Shown here piece after piece: positions 47,813 to 59,452 of a stretch of 64,000 bases of DNA. Position 1 is the first letter of the stretch. Every line of letters begins with the position of its first letter. Made by a program: the position numbers and the translations under genes. The stretch comes from Chalara sp. BL73 (taxonomy: Eukaryota; Ascomycota; Leotiomycetes; Helotiales). Location: NCBI GenBank assembly GCA_918026815.1, contig CAKJVC010000123.1:1-64000 (forward strand), given 5' to 3'. The notes below the pieces were generated by a model that ran no database searches, was not told the origin of the DNA, and was given only the letters and a program-made list of their open reading frames with translations.

Positions 47813-50052
47813 TATTGCTACATTTAATTGTTACAAGGCAGGCAAACGAAGAAGATCAGAGTATTACTACGGAGCATTTTAGAAGGGCTATACGGTTACA
47901 CTGTATAAGGAATATGTGAAAGAGGGTCAGGTGTCTTGGAACAAAACTAAGCCACCGCCACATGCAATCCGTCGGACACGCATCGTGTGAAACGGCAAAG
48001 CACATGTGTGAAACGGCAAAGCCTATTGGCCAGATTTGACCTAGTCGTTCTTGGCACCAGGACCCCTATTTTCTTCGCTCTAGATAGTTGATTCTATTAG
48101 CTCTACAATCAATATCATATGCCCTATTCTACAACCTATTCTGTGATACAATTATCTTCTATCACGCCGTCTAACAACATGCATCTTGCCGAGTTATTAT
48201 TGCGCCTTATATATCGTTCAACACATCGCTTCACCCCATTCTCTCTAAGTTGGGGGCTCAGGGCACTCAGTTGGCTAGACAAGTATAAGCTACGCCTAAA
48301 TTGGCCAAAGGATAGGTACCAGCCAATGGGCTCAATTTGTAACATCCAAAGGAAACTCGTTAAGAGTTATGTTGGGTGGGTTTATTCGATGCACGATAGG
48401 CGTTGAGAGAGTGTCAAGTTTGAAGTTCAGTATTACGGCCACTCCTTGTTTTGATATTTAGCCGTTTGTGAAAAGAAATTGAAGCAGCGGCACCTTATTA
48501 TATTACTGTTAGTTGTGCTTTACTTGTATTATGCTAGATATCTCAGTTCAATCATCCCCAACTTGCCCATCTTGGCTTTCGCTATAGTTGATCGTTCATG
48601 ATCAATTCTCCATTGATTATTTTGCTAATGTGTGATATAATAGTGCTCTGCCTCTTTCTTCTCAAAGCCGTCATTGCCCTAATAATAGCTAATGGACTCG
48701 CCTGAAACTGAATGATTATCGAATCTGAATGGGCTCGGCTAGCAGAGCTTATGGATCTATCATATGCGACCTTACTTTGGTCATCTGGGTGTGGAGAACG
48801 CAAGCCCAGGAAACCACAAAGTGAAAGGTAGCCAGCGTAGGATTGGATTTATAGTTGGCATGCGAATAGGTGGAGTGCCCTCACGATAATGGGAGTTGGC
48901 CACGATTCGGGGACTGCCGTTATAGCACGGAATGAGAGAAATTCTGGTGTTCAAACTGAAAATTTCAGGCGTGGAGATATACGTGCAGGTTCACTTGATT
49001 CTTTGGTTGGCAGAAGCTCCCGAACTTCGTGAGGACTCAAAATCACACAATCAACGCTGCGTTCATTGTTGCAGCTCACAATACAATGTACCGGCCTCAA
49101 AAAGGAGTCAAGAAATTGTTTATTTGTAGTATGGGCCGTGTTGGCAAAGTCAGCTGTGACAAGCAAGTCATGCTGTCTCATAGTAGGCAAATGCAGATGT
49201 TTCGCGAAAGCTCTCGAACGTCAGTTGAGATCCCACCAAAGGCTGATTAAGAACACATGCGTAACCATATCCTGCACATCGTTGTGTACCTGGTGGCGAT
49301 ATGGTATCAATCTTGGCGGATGTTCGGCCGCTGTTTGTGCACATTCTCGGGAACGAGCTCACGTTCCTGCTCCTCCTGTAATATTGCGGTATCGAAGGAG
49401 ATGATATCAAACTCTTTGCATTTTGCTCGAATATTCTGTAGGACTGACACCCTGGAATCTTATCTATTTCCCGGTCTTGCCGCCACTGTACCCTGGTGGT
49501 AAATAGGCACGAATTCTATAGTACAGAACCACAAAAAGTCTACTTTCGCGATGCTCTAGTTCGTGCCGCCTTTCTGCAACCATCCGGATTTTTAGACTTA
49601 ACGTACCATGCGAGCGGAGGTGTTGGGAACCGAACATTGCTGCGAAGAAACTCCAAAAGCCACATTCAATCAGCTAACCCCAGTCAGGCGTAAGATTCAA
49701 AACCATTGCGTCTTTAATGCCAAGCTCTGGGTGTATGTGGAGGTTGATTCTTTCCCATTGGCGGGCATAGAGCCTAACGAAAGTTTCATTAAGAAATACA
49801 AATAAGAGCATCCTCTCCACCTTGAAGCAATATTCTCATCAGCCGTTGCGACCTTTTTGGCATCTAAGCTTTGTATCTCTAGGCTATCTATCACTCTAAA
49901 TAACACCTTCTGTGTCTTGGACGCACGCCAGACCTCATCACGATGAACGATCGGGCTACTCATGTTGAAGCGCCAGTAACCCTCAAAACATATTTCCTAT
50001 GCGCATTGCGGTATTTGAATTTTTGAGCGGGTTTCGTGGAAATAAATAGAGA
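47813..50052. other. Intergenic, no gene supported
   Basis: Only short frames are present (48119-48406, 48932-49250, 49066-49410 and 49496-49805), on both strands and mutually overlapping. None shows a domain or a plausible exon chain. A short direct repeat (TGTGAAACGGCAAAGC, about 47987-48021) is present. Confidence 0.45.
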
Positions 50053-51858
50053 TCAAATTGCTATAAGGCTTTTTCCTCCGTCAGTCGTCAATCTGGATCG
50101 TACTTGGATCTTCAAATATCCCGAGCCGAGTCTTTCTGCTTCTGTCCAAGAATCGAGTCTTGGACCCCAACCCACTATAGCACTAGGTGAAAACAGTAAT
50201 GCCTCGCCAACTCTCAATCTAATGACTTCGTTGAAGATGCGTCTAGCTATGCCATTCTTTTCTCGAACCTTGGGCTCATTGCTTCCCGCGTCAGCAGTGT
50301 GGTTGGAAGTTGGCTGTTGGTCTAGCAAGTCAGACGCCCCTGCTAAGTGAGATTTAAGACTACGTAGCCAATCTGGAGATGTGAAGCGATGTACAATTGT
50401 CATAGACGATAAGTCCAAAAGGGCTGGGGAAATCGTTGGTTCTTGTGTAGAAATGATGATTCGTGCTCCGAGATGGCGCTGCAGTCGAACAGTGGAGAGC
50501 AATGTATTGGTTAAAGTCGTTGCTTCAACCGATGAATTCATAAACTATAAATAAAAAGGCTGTTAGTATCATCAAGGTAACATTAGGTGCTATGCCAAGT
50601 CAGAATTGCTTACCTTGTGCGCTTCGTCAAGGGCAACGACCCGACCTACTGTGGGATCTTGCTCTAGGAAGAGGCTTAGGCATATATTAAAAAGTGAGCA
50701 AGCTCCTTCAGGTGTAACACAAGGGCACGACAAATCGACGACAGTAAGACATCCCGGCTATATTTCTTAGATCTAGTTACACAGAAGATGATTGTAGACA
50801 CATACCTTTGAATTCCAGTCATTCCCACGCTCCACGACCCCTACCTTCCTTTTTCCTTTCGTTATCAGCCTTGAATCAAGAGTAGTAGTCTGTGAGGCTG
50901 ACATGAAACTCTCCAATGTATCGAGGCGTTGCATAAGTGGAATAAGTTGAGCAGGTGTCAAGGCCGAGTCCATAACATGACGCTTGAATTCACTGTAATC
51001 AAAGGGAGTTCCAGCCTCTTGCTGGGAAATGCGCATATCTCGTAATATGCGACTCACGGTGTGGACGTAGAGAGGCACGGGTCCATCATCACGAGCTACT
51101 GCCATCAGATCGAGCATACGCTTTGTGTTCAGGTCGCTTTGTTTGATACGTAATGGCTCGATCTCTACGTTTAGTGAATGGTATGTACGCTGTATAATTT
51201 GAGTCTCAGTTACGGAACAAGGAAGAAGAACAGAAAGACTTGCCTGGATCGTACGGATATTAGTCGGTGAGCACAAGACCCGGACTTTTACTTCCGAGTT
51301 TGAAGCGAGAAATGCCGCTTCACAAGGTGAGCCACCATGATCAGAGATAAAAGTATCATAATGAAACACCAAGCCTGTCAACGGCCTCGGGAGGTTGTTC
51401 GCATTAGATGATATCAAACAATTTTCTAGAAGGCAAGAGAGAGTATGACTCTTGCCAGACCCTTGTGATCCGCAAATGAAGGTACTTGACGGAGTTGAGA
51501 TATTGAAGAAAATTCGAGGGTCCTGAGACTGGCATTCTAAAGTGGACTTGGAACTACCTTGACCTTCCAATATATCACTCAATCCGGCAAGTAACCCGTA
51601 CTGAGGAAATGGCAGTTCCGGTAGTGCTACGGAATATTTCTGGGTTTGGTTGAGAATCGGCATGGTGAAGATTGGTGAAGTAATAAGGTCTTGATTTTGC
51701 TGGTGCTCATTGGCCCTCTTTAAGAGGCTCATGTGGTAAGAAATGATGTCCGGATTCTCTTTTTCTTTAAGCACTGGTAGTACCTTTTTGCGACCATTGC
51801 GCGTTATGCTGTCCGATGGACCTTCATTTCCAGTGCTGGTCAGAGATTTTCTTTCCAT
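50053..51858 (-). CDS. HerA/FtsK-superfamily P-loop ATPase (fungal expanded family)
   Basis: Three exons, 51858-50806, 50757-50614 and 50544-50053, with introns of 48 and 69 bp at phase 0, give 562 residues. Walker A is GSQGSGKSHT (residues 130-139). Walker B is RVVALDEAHK, ending at residue 399. A following ISTQEP (430-435) is the sensor-like motif typical of HerA/VirD4 ATPases, which form rings and pump or unwind nucleic acid. GLVFHYD occurs after Walker A. Such genes are common and variable between fungal strains, but I know of no tested function. The N-terminal 75 residues look disordered. The gene is divergent from an RNase III-like gene 1.1 kb away. Confidence 0.78.
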
Positions 51859-52983
51859 AGTCGCAGGGTTTATATCGCATAACGTTGTGACAAAATGGCC
51901 ACCTTCAAGAATATATAGTTCTTATCACAATCCGTTCTGATCTTTCCACTACTCTATTTGCGCGATTTTCCCAAGCAAGGACACCATAAGAAGAAAGCCC
52001 CTCGGCCAAGAATTTAGAAATTTTGTGTATCATTGGCCAGTAGTTATTTTTAGCGAATTTGCGATCAACACGCAAATAATATAGATCTTATGTGTTCTAG
52101 AAATGTGGGATATCCCAAAAATACAGTCAGATTTCATCGTAGCTAATGATCACGACATAGATATGCTAGATTATTTCTCATTCATTTTCGGGAAGTTAAA
52201 TGAATCTTGATCTCATTAGATATGATATGTCACGTAGTGATGAGCATGATATTTCTGTCACATTTGTATGGCAATTGAGTATTGGTCAAGCAGGCGAACC
52301 TTGCTGCCTAGCAAGCCAGGTCGATTCTAGATTTGGGGTTGATCGCTGCCCAGCTTCAGCCATAATTCACTTGGTGCAAAATTCCTACTTGTGTGATATG
52401 TCCAAACTGTTACTGCCGTTTTGTGGCTGACGACTTCAAATACAGACCGGTAAAATTGCACCTGGGGCTCGGCCAGTTAATATGCTATATTACTAATTGC
52501 GATATTCATTCCACTTCCCTTGCATTCTCGTAGGAGGCTTGGTGCATCATAGTAATTCTCAAGCTCTGATAGAGAATAATTCAATTTTACGAGAATAATT
52601 CGCCTTCATCTCATCTTTTTCAATCGAGGTTAACTTCTAGCTCCTTTTCTCTAGATCACTGGCTCGAACCGATGATTGGGCTTTGGATCTGCCAGCTATA
52701 TTTACAGCGCTTATGTAAAGTTTTCCGCCTCAAAACTATGGCCAACAATGATCCCCGTTTGCTTGCCCAGTAGAATAGATTCACTGAGTGAGAGGCTGAT
52801 GGCTCTTGTCACGCTAGGCTGAATGAGGGACTTTCAACGGATTGTGACAGATAGGACCATTCCCATACTAGCGCCTATTATATCACGTGATTGCCAATGC
52901 CGAAGGCTCTTGGTGTGATTGATCGTGTTCGCCGCTGTATGGAAACACTTTTTGGTTAAATAAGTGAGTGGCAGGTTCTGAAA
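51859..52983. other. Divergent intergenic region between ATPase and RNase III-like genes
   Basis: 1,125 bp with no gene seen. The plus-strand frame at 52200-52430 shows no features. The region should contain both promoters. Confidence 0.5.
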
Positions 52984-54921
52984 ATGGCCACTTCAATTTA
53001 TCTTTCATGGCTTGAAAGGTATATAAATTATGACTTCCAGAACCGTTCTTTATTGGAAAGGGCATTGAGGGCTCCTGGCGCTCAAGGACATAAGAATGGA
53101 ACTAAGGAAGAACAAGACGAGTACAACGGAAATCGCAGTTTTGCTGAAATGGGCCAATGCCTTCTTCCCGTTGCTCTACAAGAGAAGAAACTTGCCAAGG
53201 AAAAGGACTTCAAAGGTAGCAATTAGTAGCACACATAGTCAATCTCTACTTCTCTAACTATTGGTAGACAGCCAACTTGATACCTTAGAGTCTGCTATAG
53301 CTTCTGAGCGTCAGATACAAAGAGCAAAAGATCTTGGACTTGATACTAATATGAGGCTTAATCCTCGTCAGAAAGGTGTGCCCGAGCCGCGAGTTTTAAA
53401 GTCAGGCATATGTGCTATTATTGGTGCTATTTGGTTAGATTGCGGTAAAGATATTTCAGTTATCGTCAGAGCCGTAACCGGGATTTTGTGAGTACTTCTC
53501 TGTTTATGTACTTCATGGCAACTAACTTATGCGAAAGTGGCAACACGGAGCCTTCTCCTTGGACCTCGTTCTTCTTGGAAGACCTAGTCCACATGGATCA
53601 AATATCAAACAATATTGACCTTGACTATAGCCCCCACTTGAGTGGCAACGTGCTCACTTGCTCGGATGAAATAAACGGGTTTGGTTAGTAGCATAATGAT
53701 GGTCTATTAAACTTCTAACTCTAGCATTATATCTGAGTTTTACAGATGATACACCAGTTCCAATTATTGACACATCGATTGTTCATCCGACATCACGGAT
53801 CGGGCTCAATCTTCCATTTACACCAGATTTCAGAGCCTCAGAAACAAGAGTCCATCAGGAGGTAAACGATGACCTTGGACACCCAGTGGCTCACACAGGA
53901 CTTGAGGTAAGTGTCGATAATAGTGTGAAAGAAAGCCTGGGTTTTGCTTGGGTAGCTACTAAGAGAGATATAGTTGATGAGCCCAAGCCATGGGGATTCT
54001 GCCACAAGCTTGAAGAGGAGGAAGATCCAGATCCACCCACTTGCGTCATCAAAAGCTTCCCGACTTCAAGAATATATCCACTTAGAGAGCCAGCGATGCC
54101 AATCTGCAGGACTTCCTCTCCCCCAGATGGATCTTAATTGGTCGACAAACAAGACTTCTTCCTTCCCCAAGAATGGCCATGACTTGGACACGGTGAGGAC
54201 ACTCTTCATTGCGATTGGGAATCCAGAGTCTCTTGTCGTCTTACAACGCCTCCTCCAAGCTCATAGGACCACTTATGAAGCTGATAATCTCCAAAGAGGC
54301 CATTATCTGTCCCTGGCAGAAAGAATAAAGGTCATTGAGGGCATAAATTGCAATATTGCTTGTCAGGCATTACGAAGAAGGTGTCATATTTTGCAGTTGT
54401 TTATTGACAGCAGCGCCAACAGTCGTCGGACCAGCGACGGTTTTGTCGTTGATACTACCCAGAGCATTGCACAAAAGACTGCCCGAAAGATCGGAAATCC
54501 CATGAACCTTGAACGGTCTCAGATATCGGAAGCAATTTTATATGAGCTATATCCTAGTTTGGACCCAAACACCAGAGAGTATGATACCAAGAGGCGATAC
54601 GTGGGGAATCTGCGCAAGCTTGGCGGACGGTTTGATTTGCTGGTGAAGACATTCGGCTATGGTCTAATGGGACTACTTCCGCTACCTATGTGTGAGTTGG
54701 GTGGAGAGTCGATGCTGAAAGTTTCAGACGAGTCGTATGTTATTGGTTCCCGGCATCAATTGTTTGCTGACTCCCCAGAATCTCGTCTCTCTCGGATAGT
54801 CTCTTCAGATTACTTGTCTCAAGACTGGATGAATCAGTTGGGGATTATCTTCGCGAAGTCAGCAAATCCGTGTCCGGTATTGTGGAAATCCTTTTTCACA
54901 ACACATGGGACTCCTCAATAA
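52984..54921 (+). CDS. Pseudo-RNase III domain protein with long C-terminal region
   Basis: Five exons, 52984-53215, 53268-53487, 53538-53683, 53746-53906 and 53974-54921, with introns of 50-67 bp (several with CTAAC branch sites), give 568 residues. Residues 1-145 fit an RNase III fold: NYDFQNRSLLERALRAPGA, NRSFAEMGQCLL and ICAIIGAIWLDCG. The catalytic acids are missing: Gln58 replaces the Asp of the signature motif, and Ser123 and Cys126 replace the Asp and Glu before GA. So it should not cut RNA. It could bind RNA or act in dimers, as mitochondrial ribosomal RNase III-like proteins do. The C-terminal 315 residues are not recognised and carry a KRRK basic patch. Confidence 0.68.
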
Positions 54922-56962
54922 TTTTTAACCTCGAGCAAGCTGATTCTGCACAGATTCTCCAGAATCCGAGAGGGTCTAGAAAGCTCCTCGATGCTGTTAT
55001 TCACTCATAATCTAGCCAAACATAGATCATGGCACTAGGCTAAGATAAATTTGCGGCGCACCCAAAAAGTGGCTACTGTTTTGTTTACATCTGGGTCTCT
55101 GGTATGGCTATCTTATGTGGGTGGGATATTAATATTCATCTGCGACAATAGCACGTTCATTTCAAATGACCCATTTAGTTGTACACGAGTAGAGAATCCG
55201 TTCCATCATTTGAGCAGTGCGTACGCTGGCAAAGAAGAAATATTGAGGATGTTCAAGGGGCTCACAGTGTATTATCACGTGAAGAAAGTACCCGATATAG
55301 GTCCTTCTGTAGTTGCTCACTTAGTGTGGTTGGTCCTCGGCTGGATCAGCGATCACAAAATGCTCTGCCGAGTCACCTCTGCTCTCTACATCGAATGGTG
55401 GACGCGGACAGCGCATGTATCAGTATTGGGAGGAGACGAATAAAAGAGGCTAGTGAAGTTCTTTGGATGAGATAAGCGTAAGGCGGACTGATCTCGATCT
55501 CCAACTGACTATTTCAGTTCTCGTGACAAACGAGGTGACCGAATTAATAACAGATATATTTGCAACTAATTAGGGTATGTTGATGAATTTCGCGCGTTGT
55601 CTTTCATTGCCTTAATGATATCATTTCGAAAGCCGTAGTTGAGGATGTGAGATCTACAGGTGTACTTGTATGAACCCCGCAGGACTCGCTGTTGTCGGTG
55701 CCAAATGCGGAAAGAACACACATATCCCCCCGCGTACATCCCTAAGAGCCTGAGACGCCGCCCAGATCTGCCCGGACGTTTGTAACTGTTGCAAGTGTAA
55801 CCATGCCAATGACGTTCGTGTGGCACGCACGGATCCTGCACCGAGTGTAGTCGTGAAATGTGCTCTAAGTAGGCTCTGAAGCACAAGGTAGAGTCTAATC
55901 AGAGAACACAACATGCTCCCTAGATCTGCCCAATACTCTATTGACCACCCCCTCCTAGCATACCTCTTGTTCGTAAGTTCTTTGTACTAGTATGCTCAAT
56001 TATCTCTCTTTTACTCATGATTTGAGTACTAAGCCGGATTTGCGAGAATATCTTGTTTTCGCGCCATATTATTTCTCCTTTATCGATGCAGCAGTGCTTC
56101 TTGTAGGAATTTACGATTTATCTAGCCTGTTCCATTGCATGACCTCTACACGACAAATAGGTCCACCCAATTATACACCTTTTCCAGCGGATTCGATGAC
56201 AGCTTCTAAAAAGTACAATATTAGGCGGTCGAGAGGATGAAACCTTCATTACCACACCACCAACCACATCAACGCACCACTCAAGCTCCGCCGTGACTTT
56301 ATCTCAACTCTGCAAACCCTCTAGAGAGGGCCACAGATTCCCGCCTGCACCGCTGGAAGGTGAAAATCGTTCGTTTACGCCCGAGATGGGGCGGAAACCA
56401 TAGGCAGCCATCGAAGATCCGTTAAGCCGATCCAGCAATGTCTTAAATCGGCTCTGAGACCAAAAATAGAAATACTTAAACAAGCCCTCTAGACAGTTCT
56501 CTACAAGCGTTCCCTATTCCGCAAAACTGTTTTACCTATCCTATCCCCCACAATCAAAATCAGGACATAGCATGCAGGCAATTTTTGTTGGAGACGTCAT
56601 GTGACTTAGGAGGATTAGGCATAGCCGGGTTCAATGCGGTTCAATGCCTCAGGTGTGGAAGCCGTACGATAGAAGCTGACAAAAGTAGCCTTATTGCCTG
56701 AGGTTTGGATGCTCGCCACTGATCTTACTAGGATGGACTGGGATATGTCAAACACCGGCGGCGTGAGTCATTATGGCTTGATAGTGCAGTCGAGACAGAA
56801 GATAAAGATGAGCGGGCGAATTTTCGGGATGGTAGAATGTTTTGAAGTTTAGAAATGAGGACGGCATTCTAGCTCTTTTCATTCTTGAAAGTTCGCTTAC
56901 TTTTGTTACTAGAGATTTACCACGATCAATCCTCTTCTTTCCTCATCTCCAGTTTTTAAACC
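54922..56962. other. Intergenic, no gene supported
   Basis: The frames at 55051-55475 (plus) and 55566-55914 (minus) lack motifs and splice continuity. The last 700 bp precede the ABC transporter and include a T-rich leader (56925-56955). Confidence 0.45.
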
Positions 56963-59452
56963 ATGGCTACACAGCTAGGAGTTTGTCGAGCTCTCCACTA
57001 CAGTTGTGCTCTCACGAGTTTCTTATATATCACTATTTCTATCCTGATCGATCTTGGTCGAGTGAAGCGAAGCAATAATTACGCCAAGCGGCATCCTCGA
57101 TCTTCTCCCGTTTTAATTGGCCTTCTCGCTCTCTCTTATATCACCGAAGGAGCCACCATAGTAAATGATGATTTTGCTCGTTCTCAGGCTCATATCTTCC
57201 ACATGGTCTCTCTAGCGTTAATATGGTCCGTCGTTGGAGCTCGCCAAATCAAACAAAATGCTACGCGGTACGAACTCTTGGGAATATCGTTCATTACATT
57301 TGTATTCGAGGCACTACTCCTCGCCCTTTCCCCGTTCCGCGAACTGGATCATTTCGGACCAATATCCAAGCTAGTCAGCCAGGTCGTCCGAATCTTGCTA
57401 TTGCTCTATCTCCTCGCTGACACGCGTCATGCATGGTTCTCAGGAGATGAGTCACGATCAATTTTTCGAAGCAATGGCAGGGATCAACCACCTGGAGAAG
57501 CTAATTACGGCACTGAATCCCTCCTCCACCACCCAAATTTTGAAAACGATGACAATCTTACGAGCGATAGTCATACCGAATATGATAGCGATTTTGATGA
57601 AGGCGAAGATATAAAAAAAATTCGTGCCAAGAGGCTCCAAGAGACTGGTAGTTGGTGGACTTACCTCAAAGACTTCTCAATCTTTGTGCCTTATCTGATC
57701 CCGCGGAATGACCGCAAAGTCCAATCATGCCTTTTCATCAGTCTCCTCTGCCTGGCATGCAACCGAATCTTGAATGTCCTGGTACCTCGCCAGCTAGGAA
57801 TCGTCGCCGACAAACTTCTCGCAAAGGAAGCACCGTATGAAGCCCTAGGCTACTGGCTACTGCTAGGCCTATTGGGCGGTGAATCCGGTTTAGGCTTAAT
57901 TGAGGAACTGGCCAAGATCCCCATCAAGCAGTTCTCTTACCGGCAGATTACAAATGCTGCTTTCAACCATGTCATGAGCTTAGAGATGGAGTTTCATGCC
58001 GAAAGAGACTCTGCTGAGGTGATGAAAGCCATCGAACAGGGAGAGGCATTGACTAATCTGCTAGAAACGGCTGTTCTAGAAATCGCGCCGACAGTTGTGG
58101 ATCTGCTCATTGCCTCCGTCTTCCTCTCCTGGAAGTTCAACGTCTATGTTTCTCTTGCAATGGTAGTCGCTTCGATCGGCTACATTTCTGTTGAAGTCTT
58201 CACCTCCAACTGGAATATACCCTACCGGCGCCGCGTTACAAAGGCGGAAAGGGAGGAAGCGAGGGTTATGCACCAAGCTGTGCAGGGCTGGCAGAACGTA
58301 TGGTATTTCAATAGGTTTACCTATGAAAGACATCGCTTCGGCGAATCAGTCGAAACACATCTCACGGCAGACAGGCATTGGAGCGAACGCAATGCATACT
58401 TCAAGGCCATAACAGAGTTGTGGATCCCTACGACGTTCTTCAGCCTCGCTTGTCTAATTCTTCACGATATCTCTCAGGGCCGAGCATCTGCTGGTGATTT
58501 TGTCTTCTATATCCAATATTGGGATACGTTAATCTACCCGCTGAAATTCCTTTCAAGCCAGTACCGCTGGCTTATGTCCGACCTAGTTGATGCAGAACGC
58601 CTTCTCTTCTTACTCCAAACCAAACCAACTGTTACCAACAGGGAAGGAGCCAAGGACCTAGGCCGCGTCAAGGGCCATGTTGCCTTTAAGCATGTTCATT
58701 TCTCGTACGATCCACGCAAACCGACCATTGAAGACGTCAACATCTCTGCCGCACCAGGGGAAACCGTCGCCCTCGTCGGTATGACCGGCGCAGGCAAATC
58801 CTCGATCATCAAGCTCCTCCTCCGCTTCTACGACGTCTCCTCAGGACAAATCGAAATTGATGGCCGGGACATCCGCGACGTGACACTGGGCTCTCTACGC
58901 GATGTCCTAGGCGTTGTTCCGCAAGAGCCACTCCTTTTCAACGCCTCTATCATTGAAAACCTCAGATACGCGCGACCATCGGCCACTGACGACGAAATAT
59001 TCGCTGCGTGCCGCGCAGCTGCCATTCATGACAAGGTCCTTACTTTTGCCGACCGCTATGACACCAGCGTCGGAGAACAAGGTGTTAAACTCTCCAGGGG
59101 CGAGTTGCAACGATTAGCAATTGCGCGGGTCTTTTTGAAGGATCCACCCATCTTTATTCTGGACGAGGCTACAAGTGCCATTGATACAAACACCGAGTCA
59201 GAAATTCAGAATGCGTTGGATGTATTGAGAACCAGGCGGACGACGTTCGTGATTGCTCACCGTATATCAACGGTTGTTGGCGCGGATCAGATTCTGGTCG
59301 TGCATGAGGGAAGGATTGTGGAAAGTGGGACACACCAAGAGCTCCTGAGGAGGAACGGGAGGTATATGAACCTTTGGGCAAACCAGATTGGAAGAGGGTT
59401 AAAAGAGAAACAGCCTACGATAGAGGAAGTGGTGGGGATCGACGAGCAGTAG
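56963..59452 (+). CDS. HMT1-type vacuolar ABC half-transporter (ABCB)
   Basis: Single exon, 829 residues, with a good start context (AACCATGGC). An N-terminal membrane region of about five helices (1-150) is followed by an acidic linker (DSDFDEGEDIK, about 212-222). An ABC membrane domain (about 255-540) and one nucleotide-binding domain (about 570-800) complete it. This is the layout of HMT1, which moves phytochelatin or glutathione conjugates of heavy metals into vacuoles. Walker A is GMTGAGKSS (about 607), Walker B is IFILDEATSAID and the H-loop is VIAHRIS. The signature motif reads LSRGELQR where the family has LSGGEKQR. The substrate is inferred from the family only. Confidence 0.9.
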   Translation: MATQLGVCRALHYSCALTSFLYITISILIDLGRVKRSNNYAKRHPRSSPVLIGLLALSYITEGATIVNDDFARSQAHIFHMVSLALIWSVVGARQIKQNATRYELLGISFITFVFEALLLALSPFRELDHFGPISKLVSQVVRILLLLYLLADTRHAWFSGDESRSIFRSNGRDQPPGEANYGTESLLHHPNFENDDNLTSDSHTEYDSDFDEGEDIKKIRAKRLQETGSWWTYLKDFSIFVPYLIPRNDRKVQSCLFISLLCLACNRILNVLVPRQLGIVADKLLAKEAPYEALGYWLLLGLLGGESGLGLIEELAKIPIKQFSYRQITNAAFNHVMSLEMEFHAERDSAEVMKAIEQGEALTNLLETAVLEIAPTVVDLLIASVFLSWKFNVYVSLAMVVASIGYISVEVFTSNWNIPYRRRVTKAEREEARVMHQAVQGWQNVWYFNRFTYERHRFGESVETHLTADRHWSERNAYFKAITELWIPTTFFSLACLILHDISQGRASAGDFVFYIQYWDTLIYPLKFLSSQYRWLMSDLVDAERLLFLLQTKPTVTNREGAKDLGRVKGHVAFKHVHFSYDPRKPTIEDVNISAAPGETVALVGMTGAGKSSIIKLLLRFYDVSSGQIEIDGRDIRDVTLGSLRDVLGVVPQEPLLFNASIIENLRYARPSATDDEIFAACRAAAIHDKVLTFADRYDTSVGEQGVKLSRGELQRLAIARVFLKDPPIFILDEATSAIDTNTESEIQNALDVLRTRRTTFVIAHRISTVVGADQILVVHEGRIVESGTHQELLRRNGRYMNLWANQIGRGLKEKQPTIEEVVGIDEQ

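Noticed and set aside
51743..51940. Plus-strand frame over the start of the ATPase gene
   Set aside because: It is a shadow of the minus-strand coding exon, which has Walker motifs and good introns.
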